Assembly (NCBI GenBank): GCA_033791545.1
Contig: JASJGL010000107.1
Location: 1-7,084, forward strand
Source of the DNA: Antarcticimicrobium sp033791545
GTDB taxonomy: Bacteria > Pseudomonadota > Alphaproteobacteria > Rhodobacterales > Rhodobacteraceae
Direction: 5' to 3'
DNA length: 7,084 bases
In this document: positions 1-6,633 of the stretch, piece after piece
How positions within the stretch are numbered: position 1 is the stretch's first letter
How the letters are laid out: each line of letters begins with the position of its first letter
Made by a program: the position numbers and the translations under genes
Notes under the pieces: generated by a model
What the model was told of the DNA's origin: nothing
Databases searched by the model: none
The model's input: only the letters and a program-made list of their open reading frames with translations

Positions 1-26
1 TGCCCGTTTTTTGTCTCATCACCCAT
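1..26 (-). CDS. Possible 5' end of a divergent gene (partial, runs off left edge)
   Basis: On the minus strand an ATG at 26-24 opens a frame reading M-G-D-E-T-K-N-G to the window edge. A purine-rich AAGGA box (minus strand, 40-36) lies 9 nt upstream, which is a fitting Shine-Dalgarno distance. A second ATG at 19-17 in another frame (M-R-Q-K-T-G) is less well spaced. Only about eight codons are visible, so no family can be recognised. Its position, head to head with a catabolic operon across a short control region, is typical of a regulator gene (GntR or LysR type), but that is context and not sequence evidence. It could also be plain non-coding DNA. Confidence 0.3.
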
Positions 27-53
27 CGCGCGCGGTCCTTCGTGCCGGGAATG

Positions 54-82
54 TTGACAGGGCCGGGGCGCTGTCTCACACT
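54..82 (+). promoter_or_regulatory. Candidate sigma70-type promoter for the operon
   Basis: A perfect TTGACA box lies at 54-59. Seventeen bases later is CACACT (77-82), which keeps only the A, A and final T of the TATAAT consensus. If used, transcription would start near 89-92, leaving an untranslated leader of about 45 nt before the ATG at 136. The -35 match is good and the -10 is weak, as is common for regulated alphaproteobacterial promoters. The start site is not proven. Confidence 0.35.
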
Positions 83-86
83 CTGC

Positions 87-100
87 TTGTATACGAACAA
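87..100. promoter_or_regulatory. Operator-like palindrome, GntR-family style
   Basis: TTGTATACGAACAA has a perfect GTATAC core at 89-94 and matching outer ends, TTGT and ACAA. TTGTATACGA differs by one base from the TTGTATACAA palindrome typical of operators of GntR/FCD-type regulators. The site sits at or just after the predicted transcription start of the operon, where a bound repressor would block transcription, and it is also upstream of the possible divergent gene. On the minus strand it includes TATACA, a possible -10 box for that gene. The regulator type is inferred from the motif alone. Confidence 0.4.
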
Positions 101-135
101 TAAACGCCATCCAACACCAGTGCGAGGGTCCAGCC

Positions 136-978
136 ATGAGCCTCTATCACCGCCCGGCAAACCTGCACGAGGCGCTTGACGGTTTGGCCACTGCGCCCGC
201 CGTGATCGCCGCCGGCTGCACCGATCTGTTCCCGGCCACCGAAGGCCCCGCGCTCGACGGGCCCGTGCTCGACATCACCGGTATCGCGGGTCTGCGCGGT
301 ATCGAGACCATGGATGACGGCTGGCGCATCGGGGCGACCACCACATGGGCCGACATCGCCGGTGCCGCGCTGCCGCCGGGTTTCGACATGCTGAAACAGG
401 CGGCGCGCGAGGTGGGCTCGACCCAGATCCAGAACGCCGGGACAATCGCGGGCAATCTGTGCAACGCCTCACCCGCCGCCGACGGGGTGCCGCCACTGCT
501 GGCGCTCGATGCCTCGGTCGAACTCGCGGCCTCCACCGGCACGCGGCAATTGCCTTTGTCCGACTTCATCACCGGCCCCCGCGCCACGGCGCTTCGGCCC
601 GGCGAACTCCTGACCGCGGTTCATATCCCACGCGCTGCCGGGCAGGGGGCCAGCCGCTTTCTCAAGCTCGGGGCGCGGAAATATCTGGTGATCTCCATCG
701 CCATGGTGGCCGCCCGGATCGTGGCCCGCGACGGGTGTGCGACGCAGGTTGCGCTTGCCATCGGGGCCTGTGGCCCGGTCGCCACCCGGCTTGCCGCTGT
801 TGAGCGCGCCCTGATCGGTCTGCCATTGGCCGATCTGGCCGATGCCATCGACGCGCGCGCGGTCGCTGCCGCGCTTTCGCCCATCGACGACATGCGCGGC
901 GATGCCGCCTATCGCCACCACGCAGCACTGGCGCTGTTGCGCCGCGCCGTGGGGCTGGCTGTGGAGGATCTGCAATGA
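136..978 (+). CDS. FAD-binding subunit of a xanthine dehydrogenase-family molybdenum hydroxylase
   Basis: This 280-residue protein has the length and layout of CoxM/NdhF-type medium subunits, which pass electrons from the Fe-S clusters to FAD and on to an acceptor. The N-terminal FAD-binding loop reads AAGCTDLFPA at about residues 25-34; the family usually has AGGTD, so a Cys replaces one Gly. The second FAD/pyrophosphate motif, GTIAGNLCNASPAADG, lies at residues 102-117. The C-terminal domain carries RKYLVISIAMV and, near the end, DMRGDAAYRHH, the usual signature of the CO dehydrogenase flavoprotein C-terminal domain. The ATG at 136 is chosen because GAGGG (124-128) sits 7 nt upstream and the protein starts in register with the family. 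Its stop overlaps the next start as ATGA, so it is the first gene of the operon and partner of the Fe-S/Mo subunit. The subunit assignment is firm; the substrate is unknown. Confidence 0.93.
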   Translation: MSLYHRPANLHEALDGLATAPAVIAAGCTDLFPATEGPALDGPVLDITGIAGLRGIETMDDGWRIGATTTWADIAGAALPPGFDMLKQAAREVGSTQIQNAGTIAGNLCNASPAADGVPPLLALDASVELAASTGTRQLPLSDFITGPRATALRPGELLTAVHIPRAAGQGASRFLKLGARKYLVISIAMVAARIVARDGCATQVALAIGACGPVATRLAAVERALIGLPLADLADAIDARAVAAALSPIDDMRGDAAYRHHAALALLRRAVGLAVEDLQ

Positions 979-3719
979 AGGATATCCCGACGCTCACCCT
1001 TACCGTGAACGGGGCCGCGACGCAGATCGACGCCGCCCCCGGACGGCGGCTGTCCGAGGTGCTGCGCGACGGGCTTGGCCTGACCGGCACCAAGGTCGGT
1101 TGCGATGCCGGCGATTGTGGTGCCTGTACCGTGCTGCTGGATGGTGCGCCGGTCTGCGCCTGCCTCACCCCGGCGATCCACGCCGAAGGGGCCGAAATCA
1201 CCACGGTCGAAGGGCTGGGCGCACCGGTGGAGCGGCTCAAATCCGCCTTCCTGCGTCATGGCGCGGCGCAATGCGGCATCTGCACCCCCGGCATGTTGAT
1301 GGCCGCCGCCGCGCTATTGGCCCGCCCCGGTCCGCCACCTGATCGCAGCGATGTCGAGGCGGCGCTGGGCGGTGTGCTTTGCCGTTGTACCGGATATGCC
1401 AAGATCATCGACGCGGTGCTCGATGCCGCAGGCGCAACCCCGCAGGCCGTGACCGCCGCCGCGCCCGCCAGTGGCGCAGCGGTCGGCGCACGGCTGGAAC
1501 GACTCGACGGTGCACCCAAGGTTGCGGGCACCGAGATTTTCGGCGCCGACTACGCCCCCGCAGGGGCGCTCTGGGTGCGCGCGATCCGTTCGCCGCATTT
1601 TGCCGCAAGCTTCACCTTTGGCGATCTCGACGCCTTTGCGGAGCAAACTGGCCTGCGCATTTTTACGGCAGCTGACATCCCCGGCCAGAACGTTTTCGGC
1701 ACCATCCCCGCCTTTGCCGATCAGCCGGCGCTGGCCGAGGGCACGGTGCGGATGCGTGGCGAGGCGGTGGCGCTTGTCGCCGGGGACAAGACCACGGTCG
1801 AGGCATTTTCCCCCGACAGCTTCCCCATCACATGGTCCCCGCAGGCCGAGATACTGGACTGCCCGACAGCCCGCGCCCCGGAGGCCCCCCGCCTGCATGA
1901 CGCGCGCGAGGGCAACATTCTGATCGCCGGGCTGGTCCATTGTGGCGACCCGGCGGCGGGGTTCGCCGGTGCCGCCCATGTGGCCGAGGGTGCGGCGGAA
2001 ACGCCTTACGTCGAACACGCCTATATCGAGCCCGAGGCCGGCGCGGCCTGGCTTGAGGGCGATACGCTGGTGATCCAGGCCTGCACCCAGGCCCCGGTGA
2101 TGGACCGCGACGACACCGCCCGTGTGCTTGGTCTGCCGCCCGAGCGGGTGCGCATCATCCCCTCCGCCACCGGCGGTGGCTTCGGCTCGAAACTCGACCT
2201 TTCGGTGCAGCCGCTGATCGGGCTGGTCGCGCTGAAAACCGGTCTGCCCGCCCGGATGACCTACAGCCGCCGCGAAAGCATGAGTTCGACCACCAAGCGG
2301 CACCCGGCCCGGATGCGCGCCCGCGCCGCGATCGACACCGACGGCCGCCTGACCGCGATGGAGTTCGATGGCGATTTCAACACCGGCGCCTATGCCAGCT
2401 GGGGGCCCACCGTGGCAGTGCGCGTCCCGGTTCATGCCTCCGGCCCCTACAGCATCCCCAACTACCACGCCGAGGCCCGCGCCGTGCATACCAATGGCCC
2501 GGTCTCGGGGGCGTTTCGCGGCTTTGGCGTGCCGCAAGCGGCGATCCTGCAAGAGACGCTGTTCGATGATCTTGCGCTCAAGGCCGGGATGGACCGGCTC
2601 GCCTTTCGTCGCCTGAACGCGCTGCCCGAAGGCGGGCGCAGCGTCTGCGGACAGGAACTGCACGGCGTCGGTATCGGTATCTGTCTCGACGCGCTGAAAC
2701 CGCGTTGGGAGGCCGCCGCGCAAGAGGCCGCCGCGTTTAACGCCACGCAAACCGGGCTCAAGCGCGGCATCGGTGTCGCCTCCTGCTGGTATGGCTGCGG
2801 CAATACCGCGCTGCCCAACCCCTCGACCGTCCGGCTGGGGCTTACGCCCGAGGGGCGGTTGCGGCTGCATCAGGGCGCGACCGATATCGGGCAGGGATCG
2901 AACACGGTGATCCCCCAGATCTGCGCCGACGCGCTGGGCCTGCCGGTCGAGGTGTTTGAGCTGATCGGTCCCGACACCGCGCTGACCCCCGATTGCGGCA
3001 AGACCTCGGCTTCGCGCCAAACCGTGGTGACCGGCAACGCCGCCCTGCGCGCGGGTCACGCCCTGCGCGCGCGAATCCTCGCCCTTTCCAACATGGGCCA
3101 AGGCGCGCAGATCGCGCTCGCCCCCGGCGCGGTTCTGGTCACCGAGGGCGACCAGCAGCGGCGGATTGACCTTGCGGCGCTTGACGTGGACGCCAACGGA
3201 TATGCGCTGGCCGCCGAAGAAACCTATGACCCCCCGACCAAGCCTTTGGACGAGAATGGTCAGGGCATCCCCTTTGCGGTCTACGGCTATGGCGCGCATC
3301 TGGCCGAGGTCGAGGTCGATCTTGCCCTTGGCACCGTCCGTGTGCACCGGTTGACCGCCGCGCATGATCTGGGCCGTGTCATCAACCCGCTGCTGGCCGA
3401 GGGCCAGATCGAGGGCGGCGTGGCGCAGGGGCTGGGTCTTGCGCTGATGGAAGATTATATCCCCGGCCGTACCGAGAACCTGCATGACTACCTGATCCCC
3501 ACCGCCGGCGACATGCCCCGGATCGACACCATCCTGCTCGAGGCGACAGATCCCGAGGGCCCGTTCGGGGCCAAGGGGCTGGGCGAACACGCGCTGATCC
3601 CGACCGCGCCCGCGATCCTCAACGCGATCCGCGATGCGTGCGGCGCCAAGGTGACCCGGCTACCGGCCCTGCCGCACCGGGTGCTGGCCGCAATGCGGGC
3701 GGCGGAGCAAACCCCATGA
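975..3719 (+). CDS. Fused [2Fe-2S] / molybdopterin-binding subunit of a molybdenum hydroxylase
   Basis: This 914-residue protein joins two parts that are often separate genes. Residues 1-145 are the CoxS-type Fe-S domain: Cys43, 48, 51 and 63 ligate the plant-ferredoxin-like cluster, and Cys100, 103, 136 and 138 (QCGIC and CRCTGY) ligate the second cluster beside the molybdopterin. An Ala/Pro-rich linker (about 145-168) leads to the large subunit. Motifs there include GGGFGSK (400-406), AFRGFG (513-518, the xanthine dehydrogenase type and not the CoxL AYRGAG type), DIGQG (637-641) and KGLGE with the catalytic base Glu871. All key residues appear intact, so the enzyme should be active in hydroxylating a carbon next to a ring nitrogen or a similar substrate. 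No Tat signal is seen, so it is probably cytoplasmic. GGAGG (963-967) supports the start, which overlaps the FAD gene by 4 nt. Its neighbours suggest an N-heteroaromatic acid as substrate; xanthine or an aldehyde is less likely. Confidence 0.93.
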   Translation: MKDIPTLTLTVNGAATQIDAAPGRRLSEVLRDGLGLTGTKVGCDAGDCGACTVLLDGAPVCACLTPAIHAEGAEITTVEGLGAPVERLKSAFLRHGAAQCGICTPGMLMAAAALLARPGPPPDRSDVEAALGGVLCRCTGYAKIIDAVLDAAGATPQAVTAAAPASGAAVGARLERLDGAPKVAGTEIFGADYAPAGALWVRAIRSPHFAASFTFGDLDAFAEQTGLRIFTAADIPGQNVFGTIPAFADQPALAEGTVRMRGEAVALVAGDKTTVEAFSPDSFPITWSPQAEILDCPTARAPEAPRLHDAREGNILIAGLVHCGDPAAGFAGAAHVAEGAAETPYVEHAYIEPEAGAAWLEGDTLVIQACTQAPVMDRDDTARVLGLPPERVRIIPSATGGGFGSKLDLSVQPLIGLVALKTGLPARMTYSRRESMSSTTKRHPARMRARAAIDTDGRLTAMEFDGDFNTGAYASWGPTVAVRVPVHASGPYSIPNYHAEARAVHTNGPVSGAFRGFGVPQAAILQETLFDDLALKAGMDRLAFRRLNALPEGGRSVCGQELHGVGIGICLDALKPRWEAAAQEAAAFNATQTGLKRGIGVASCWYGCGNTALPNPSTVRLGLTPEGRLRLHQGATDIGQGSNTVIPQICADALGLPVEVFELIGPDTALTPDCGKTSASRQTVVTGNAALRAGHALRARILALSNMGQGAQIALAPGAVLVTEGDQQRRIDLAALDVDANGYALAAEETYDPPTKPLDENGQGIPFAVYGYGAHLAEVEVDLALGTVRVHRLTAAHDLGRVINPLLAEGQIEGGVAQGLGLALMEDYIPGRTENLHDYLIPTAGDMPRIDTILLEATDPEGPFGAKGLGEHALIPTAPAILNAIRDACGAKVTRLPALPHRVLAAMRAAEQTP
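3701..3707 (+). promoter_or_regulatory. Ribosome binding site deciding the reductase start
   Basis: GGCGGAG lies 8 nt before the ATG at 3716, inside the end of the molybdenum subunit gene. It supports 3716 over in-frame upstream codons such as the ATG at 3638, which would add 26 residues encoded within the preceding gene. Confidence 0.6.
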
Positions 3720-5167
3720 CCGAGCGTCGCCCCCACCCCGAAAAGATCCGCTGCGATGCCTGCCCGGTGATGTGCTATATCGCCGAGGGTCGCATCGGCG
3801 CCTGTGACCGCTACGCAAACCAAGGCGGTCGTATCATCCGCTGCGACCCGCTCACAGTGCTTGATCGCCGCATCGCCAAGGGCGGTGAGGTCAAACCTTT
3901 TCTCAAGGCCGACTGGGATGACAGCCTGTCCGGTGACGCACTTTTCGTCACCGCCGTCGGCGCGGGCACCACATATCCTGATTACAAACCCGCGCCCTTC
4001 ATCGTTTCGCGCGAGGTCGACGGCGCCGATTTCGTCACCGTGGTGACCGAGGCGATCTTTTCCTACTGCGGCGTCAAGGTGAAGATCGACACCGACCGCC
4101 ACCTCGGCCATGAGAGCGCGGTGGTGCGCAGCCAAGGCGAGGCGGTGGGCCTGATGATCACCTCTGAATACGGCTCGCAGATGATGTCCCTGGGCGGTGT
4201 CGATCACCTGACCGGTGGCTCCAAGCCCGAGGGCCGCATCACCTGCGACACCCTTTTGCGCCTGTGCAACCGCGAGGCGGTTGATCTGAGCGTGGACGGC
4301 GGCGCGACGGTCATCGTTCAGGCCGGCCAGCCCCCCATCGTAGATGGTCAGCGCGAGGAACGCATGCGCGTCGGTTGCGGCTCTGCCACCATCGGCATGT
4401 TCGCCGACCAATGGCAGGGGCTGGTGGACGAGGTGGTGGTGGTCGATGATCACATCACCGGCGTGGTCAGCGAACATCAGGCGGGCAAGGTGCTGGGCTG
4501 GCCCGATACCGGCATCCGCATTCTGGGTCGCCGCTCCACCCCCGGTCGCTATTTTCAGGTCGCCGAACCGGGGCTGGGCTGGGGCGGCACCAATGTCACT
4601 GATCCGCTGACCATCCTCGGGGGGTGGAACCCGAAAAAGGGCGCACGCCCCGGTTTGACCCTGCTGATGGTCTCCACCACGGGCGAACAATACGCCTATT
4701 TCGTGCTGGACGAGGATCTGGTGCCGCAACGGCGCGATCTGCCCGACACCCTGCGCCCCTCGGTGGATCTGATCGCGGAAAACTGTGAACCGGCGCTTTG
4801 TACCGTGCTGTTCATGGGCGGGGCCGGTGGCTCGCTTCGCTCGGGCGTCACCAAGAACCCGGTGCGCCTGACCCGGTCGGTGCAGGAGGATCGCACCCGC
4901 GTCACCGTCGGTGGTGCGCCAGCCTATGTCTGGCCCGGCGGCGGCATCACCCTCATGGCCGATGTGACGCAGATGCCCGACAACGCCTTTGGTTCTGTTC
5001 CCACACCGGCCATCGTCGCACCGCTGGAATTTACCCTGCGCCGCGACGACTATCGCGCGCTGGGCGGCCATGACGACAAGGCCCGCACGGTCGAGGACAT
5101 CCTTGAAACCGGCGGAGACTATGGCGCCGATATCCGCGCGGTCGGCCCCGCACACGACAAGGGCTGA
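3716..5167 (+). CDS. 6-hydroxynicotinate reductase-like iron-sulfur flavoprotein
   Basis: This 483-residue protein matches my recollection of the 6-hydroxynicotinate reductase (Hnr) family. In Eubacterium barkeri, Hnr reduces 6-hydroxynicotinate to 1,4,5,6-tetrahydro-6-oxonicotinate and was reported to hold a covalently bound flavin, one [2Fe-2S] and two [4Fe-4S] clusters. The N-terminus shows a compact cysteine set: Cys13, 16 and 20 (C-x2-C-x3-C), Cys30 and Cys43. Further cysteines lie at 118, 177, 184, 221, 357 and 362, eleven in all. The Gly-rich core includes RVGCGSATIG (218-227) and MGGAGGS near 367-373. Possible flavin-attachment threonines are discussed in the findings. The start at 3716 overlaps the previous stop (ATGA) and has a ribosome site. 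There is no signal peptide or membrane segment, so it is presumably soluble and cytoplasmic. Its place directly after a molybdenum hydroxylase fits a hydroxylate-then-reduce route. Family placement is fairly sure; the exact substrate is not. Confidence 0.8.
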   Translation: MTERRPHPEKIRCDACPVMCYIAEGRIGACDRYANQGGRIIRCDPLTVLDRRIAKGGEVKPFLKADWDDSLSGDALFVTAVGAGTTYPDYKPAPFIVSREVDGADFVTVVTEAIFSYCGVKVKIDTDRHLGHESAVVRSQGEAVGLMITSEYGSQMMSLGGVDHLTGGSKPEGRITCDTLLRLCNREAVDLSVDGGATVIVQAGQPPIVDGQREERMRVGCGSATIGMFADQWQGLVDEVVVVDDHITGVVSEHQAGKVLGWPDTGIRILGRRSTPGRYFQVAEPGLGWGGTNVTDPLTILGGWNPKKGARPGLTLLMVSTTGEQYAYFVLDEDLVPQRRDLPDTLRPSVDLIAENCEPALCTVLFMGGAGGSLRSGVTKNPVRLTRSVQEDRTRVTVGGAPAYVWPGGGITLMADVTQMPDNAFGSVPTPAIVAPLEFTLRRDDYRALGGHDDKARTVEDILETGGDYGADIRAVGPAHDKG

Positions 5168-5169
5168 GC

Positions 5170-6012
5170 ATGCAGAGCCCGCAAATCGCCTTTCTGCCCG
5201 ACGGACGCCGGTTGCACCTGCACCACGGCCCTATCGACCTGATCATCGATGCCAAAGGTCCGGGCCGCACCAAAGCCCTGCGCGCCGCCGCCAGTCGGTT
5301 CGACAGCGTTCTGGACGAGCTGGTGCGCGAGTTGCCGCTGCTGCGTGCCCGGACCAATGCGCGCCCTGAGGGCGCAATCGCACAATGCATGCACGCCGCC
5401 ACCGCCCCGTTTCTGCCCGCGTTCATCACCCCGATGGCCGCCGTCGCCGGCGCCGTGGCCGACAGGGTGCTCGCCGCCATGACCGGCGCCGGGTCCCTTA
5501 CCCGCGCCTATGTCAACAACGGCGGCGATATTGCCCTGCATCTTGCCCCGGGCCAGGGCTTCACCGCCGCCATCGCTGGCGGCATGCCGGGCCGTGCGAC
5601 CATCCCCTCGGACAGCCCCACGCGCGGCATCGCCACCTCGGGCCGTCATGGCCGTAGCCATTCCCTCGGCATCGCCGACAGCGTCACCGTGCTGGCGCAG
5701 ACCGCCGCGCAGGCTGACGCCGCCGCCACCCTGATCGCCAATGCCGTCGACCTGCCCGGCAACCCAAAGATCACCCGGCGGCCCGCGCGCGATCTGTCCC
5801 CTGACAGCGATCTTGGCGACCGGTTGGTGACCACGGGCCTCGCCCCGCTCACCGCATCCGAGATTGACCGCGCCCTGACGCGCGGCCATGGCTTTGCCGA
5901 AACCTGCCGCGCGCGCGGTCTGATCCATGCCGCCCTGCTGACGCTTTCGAGACAGACCCGCGCGCTCGGCACCGCCGACCTCATCGCCTTCAAGGAGCCT
6001 ATTGATGCCTGA
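5170..6012 (+). CDS. UPF0280 family, ApbE-like protein (candidate flavin transferase)
   Basis: This 280-residue protein looks like UPF0280, a family structurally related to the flavin transferase ApbE. ApbE-like signatures can be read: ITPMAAVAGAVAD in the first half, NNGGDIAL at about residues 116-123, and TSGRHGRSHSLGIADSVTVLA at about 156-176, followed by an alanine-rich ADAAAT helix. ApbE proteins move FMN from FAD to a Thr or Ser of a target protein; whether UPF0280 does so is not established to my knowledge. There is no lipoprotein or Tat signal, unlike many exported ApbE proteins, so it should act in the cytoplasm where the reductase is. The gene starts 2 nt after the reductase stop, with AAGGG 6 nt upstream, and overlaps the next gene by 8 nt. 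This coupling to a family with a covalent flavin suggests a maturation role. An independent metabolic role remains possible. Confidence 0.8.
   Translation: MQSPQIAFLPDGRRLHLHHGPIDLIIDAKGPGRTKALRAAASRFDSVLDELVRELPLLRARTNARPEGAIAQCMHAATAPFLPAFITPMAAVAGAVADRVLAAMTGAGSLTRAYVNNGGDIALHLAPGQGFTAAIAGGMPGRATIPSDSPTRGIATSGRHGRSHSLGIADSVTVLAQTAAQADAAATLIANAVDLPGNPKITRRPARDLSPDSDLGDRLVTTGLAPLTASEIDRALTRGHGFAETCRARGLIHAALLTLSRQTRALGTADLIAFKEPIDA
5992..5997 (+). promoter_or_regulatory. Ribosome binding site deciding the last gene's start
   Basis: A strong AAGGAG lies 7 nt upstream of the ATG at 6005 and inside the 3' end of the UPF0280 gene. A TTG codon directly before that ATG is in frame but only 4 nt from the box, so the ATG is preferred. 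Confidence 0.65.
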
Positions 6013-6586
6013 CTTTCCCCTGCGCAAGACCATGATCTTTATCGAGGACATCCACCACGAAGGCGGCCCGCCTCCGGCGCAGCCCCGCCGCCGCGCCGCC
6101 ATCGTCGCCCTCGTGAAAAACCCCTTTTCTGGCCGCTATGTCGCAGACCTGCAATCGGCGATGGACGACCTCAAACCGCTTGGCCTGATGATGACCGACC
6201 GGTTGATCGAGGCGATGGGCGGAATTGAGGGAATCGACGGCTATGGCAAGGCCGGACTGGCGGGCGAGGGCGGCGAGCTGGAACATACCGCGCTCTGGCA
6301 TGTGCCCGGCGGCTATGCCATGCGCGAACGTCTGGGCGCGGCCAAGGCGATCGTGCCCTCGGCGATGAAGGTCGGCGGCCCCGGCACCCGCGTCGATATT
6401 CCGCTCGGCCATATCAACGCCGCCTATGTGCGCAGCCATTTCGACGCGATGGAGGTGGGCCTGCCCGATGGTCCCCGCGCCGATGAACTGCTCTTTGCGC
6501 TGGCGATGAGCCGGGGCGGGCGCATCCATCACCGCATGGGCGGACTGGAGGTCGAGGATGTCACTGGCGAAGACGGCTTGCGCTAG
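6005..6586 (+). CDS. DUF1185 / PF06684 'amino acid synthesis' family protein
   Basis: This protein has 193 residues from the ATG at 6005. It shows the conserved features I know for PF06684: VALVKNPFSGRYVADL near residues 35-50, GYGKAGLAGEGGELEH in the middle, then PSAMKVGGPGTRVDIPLGH, YVRSHFDAMEV, and GPRADELL with GGRIHHRMGGL near the C-terminus. Solved structures of the family show a variant of the Bacillus chorismate mutase fold forming oligomers; the name 'amino acid synthesis' rests on weak evidence. The many conserved Lys, His, Asp and Glu residues point to an enzyme. It is the last gene of the operon, overlapping the UPF0280 gene by 8 nt, and is followed by a probable terminator. In this setting it may act on the reduced ring product, for example by lactam hydrolysis or isomerisation, but no activity can be read from sequence alone. 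Length and ends look complete. Confidence 0.82.
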   Translation: MPDFPLRKTMIFIEDIHHEGGPPPAQPRRRAAIVALVKNPFSGRYVADLQSAMDDLKPLGLMMTDRLIEAMGGIEGIDGYGKAGLAGEGGELEHTALWHVPGGYAMRERLGAAKAIVPSAMKVGGPGTRVDIPLGHINAAYVRSHFDAMEVGLPDGPRADELLFALAMSRGGRIHHRMGGLEVEDVTGEDGLR

Positions 6587-6596
6587 GCTCGTGCCC

Positions 6597-6633
6597 GCAG
6601 GGCGGATATAAAGGCCGCACCCCCTGCCTTTTT
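6597..6633 (+). terminator. Probable intrinsic terminator of the operon
   Basis: GCAGG (6597-6601) pairs with CCTGC (6623-6627), and an inner GCGG (6602-6605) pairs with CCGC (6615-6618), closing an AT-rich loop. The stem is followed at once by CTTTTT (6628-6633). It begins 10 nt after the DUF1185 stop codon. The stem has a small 3' bulge, so strength is uncertain, but the position and T-run fit a Rho-independent terminator. Confidence 0.55.

Noticed and set aside
12..78. Direct repeat TGTCTCA at 12-18 and 72-78
   Set aside because: Seven bases only, one copy may lie inside a coding start, and there is no further similarity around the copies; chance is enough to explain it.
1314..3590. Very long open frame on the minus strand (758 codons)
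   Set aside because: It lies antisense to the Mo subunit gene, whose motifs are intact. The frame is open because of high GC at third positions; its translation is rich in Gly, Arg, His and Gln with no recognisable domain.
3638..3715. Upstream ATG at 3638 as the reductase start
   Set aside because: It would lie deep inside the Mo subunit gene and add 26 residues with no family resemblance; 3716 has a well-placed GGCGGAG and a coupled ATGA overlap.
3752..3844. Reductase N-terminus as a radical SAM enzyme
   Set aside because: The spacing is C-x2-C-x3-C, not C-x3-C-x2-C, and no SAM-binding GGE-type motif or matching barrel pattern follows.
3488..5155. Long minus-strand open frame (555 codons)
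   Set aside because: Antisense shadow of the reductase gene with low-complexity His/Ala/Gly-rich translation and no family signature.
6002..6004. TTG at 6002 as the DUF1185 start
   Set aside because: It is only 4 nt from the AAGGAG box, while the adjacent ATG at 6005 has optimal spacing.
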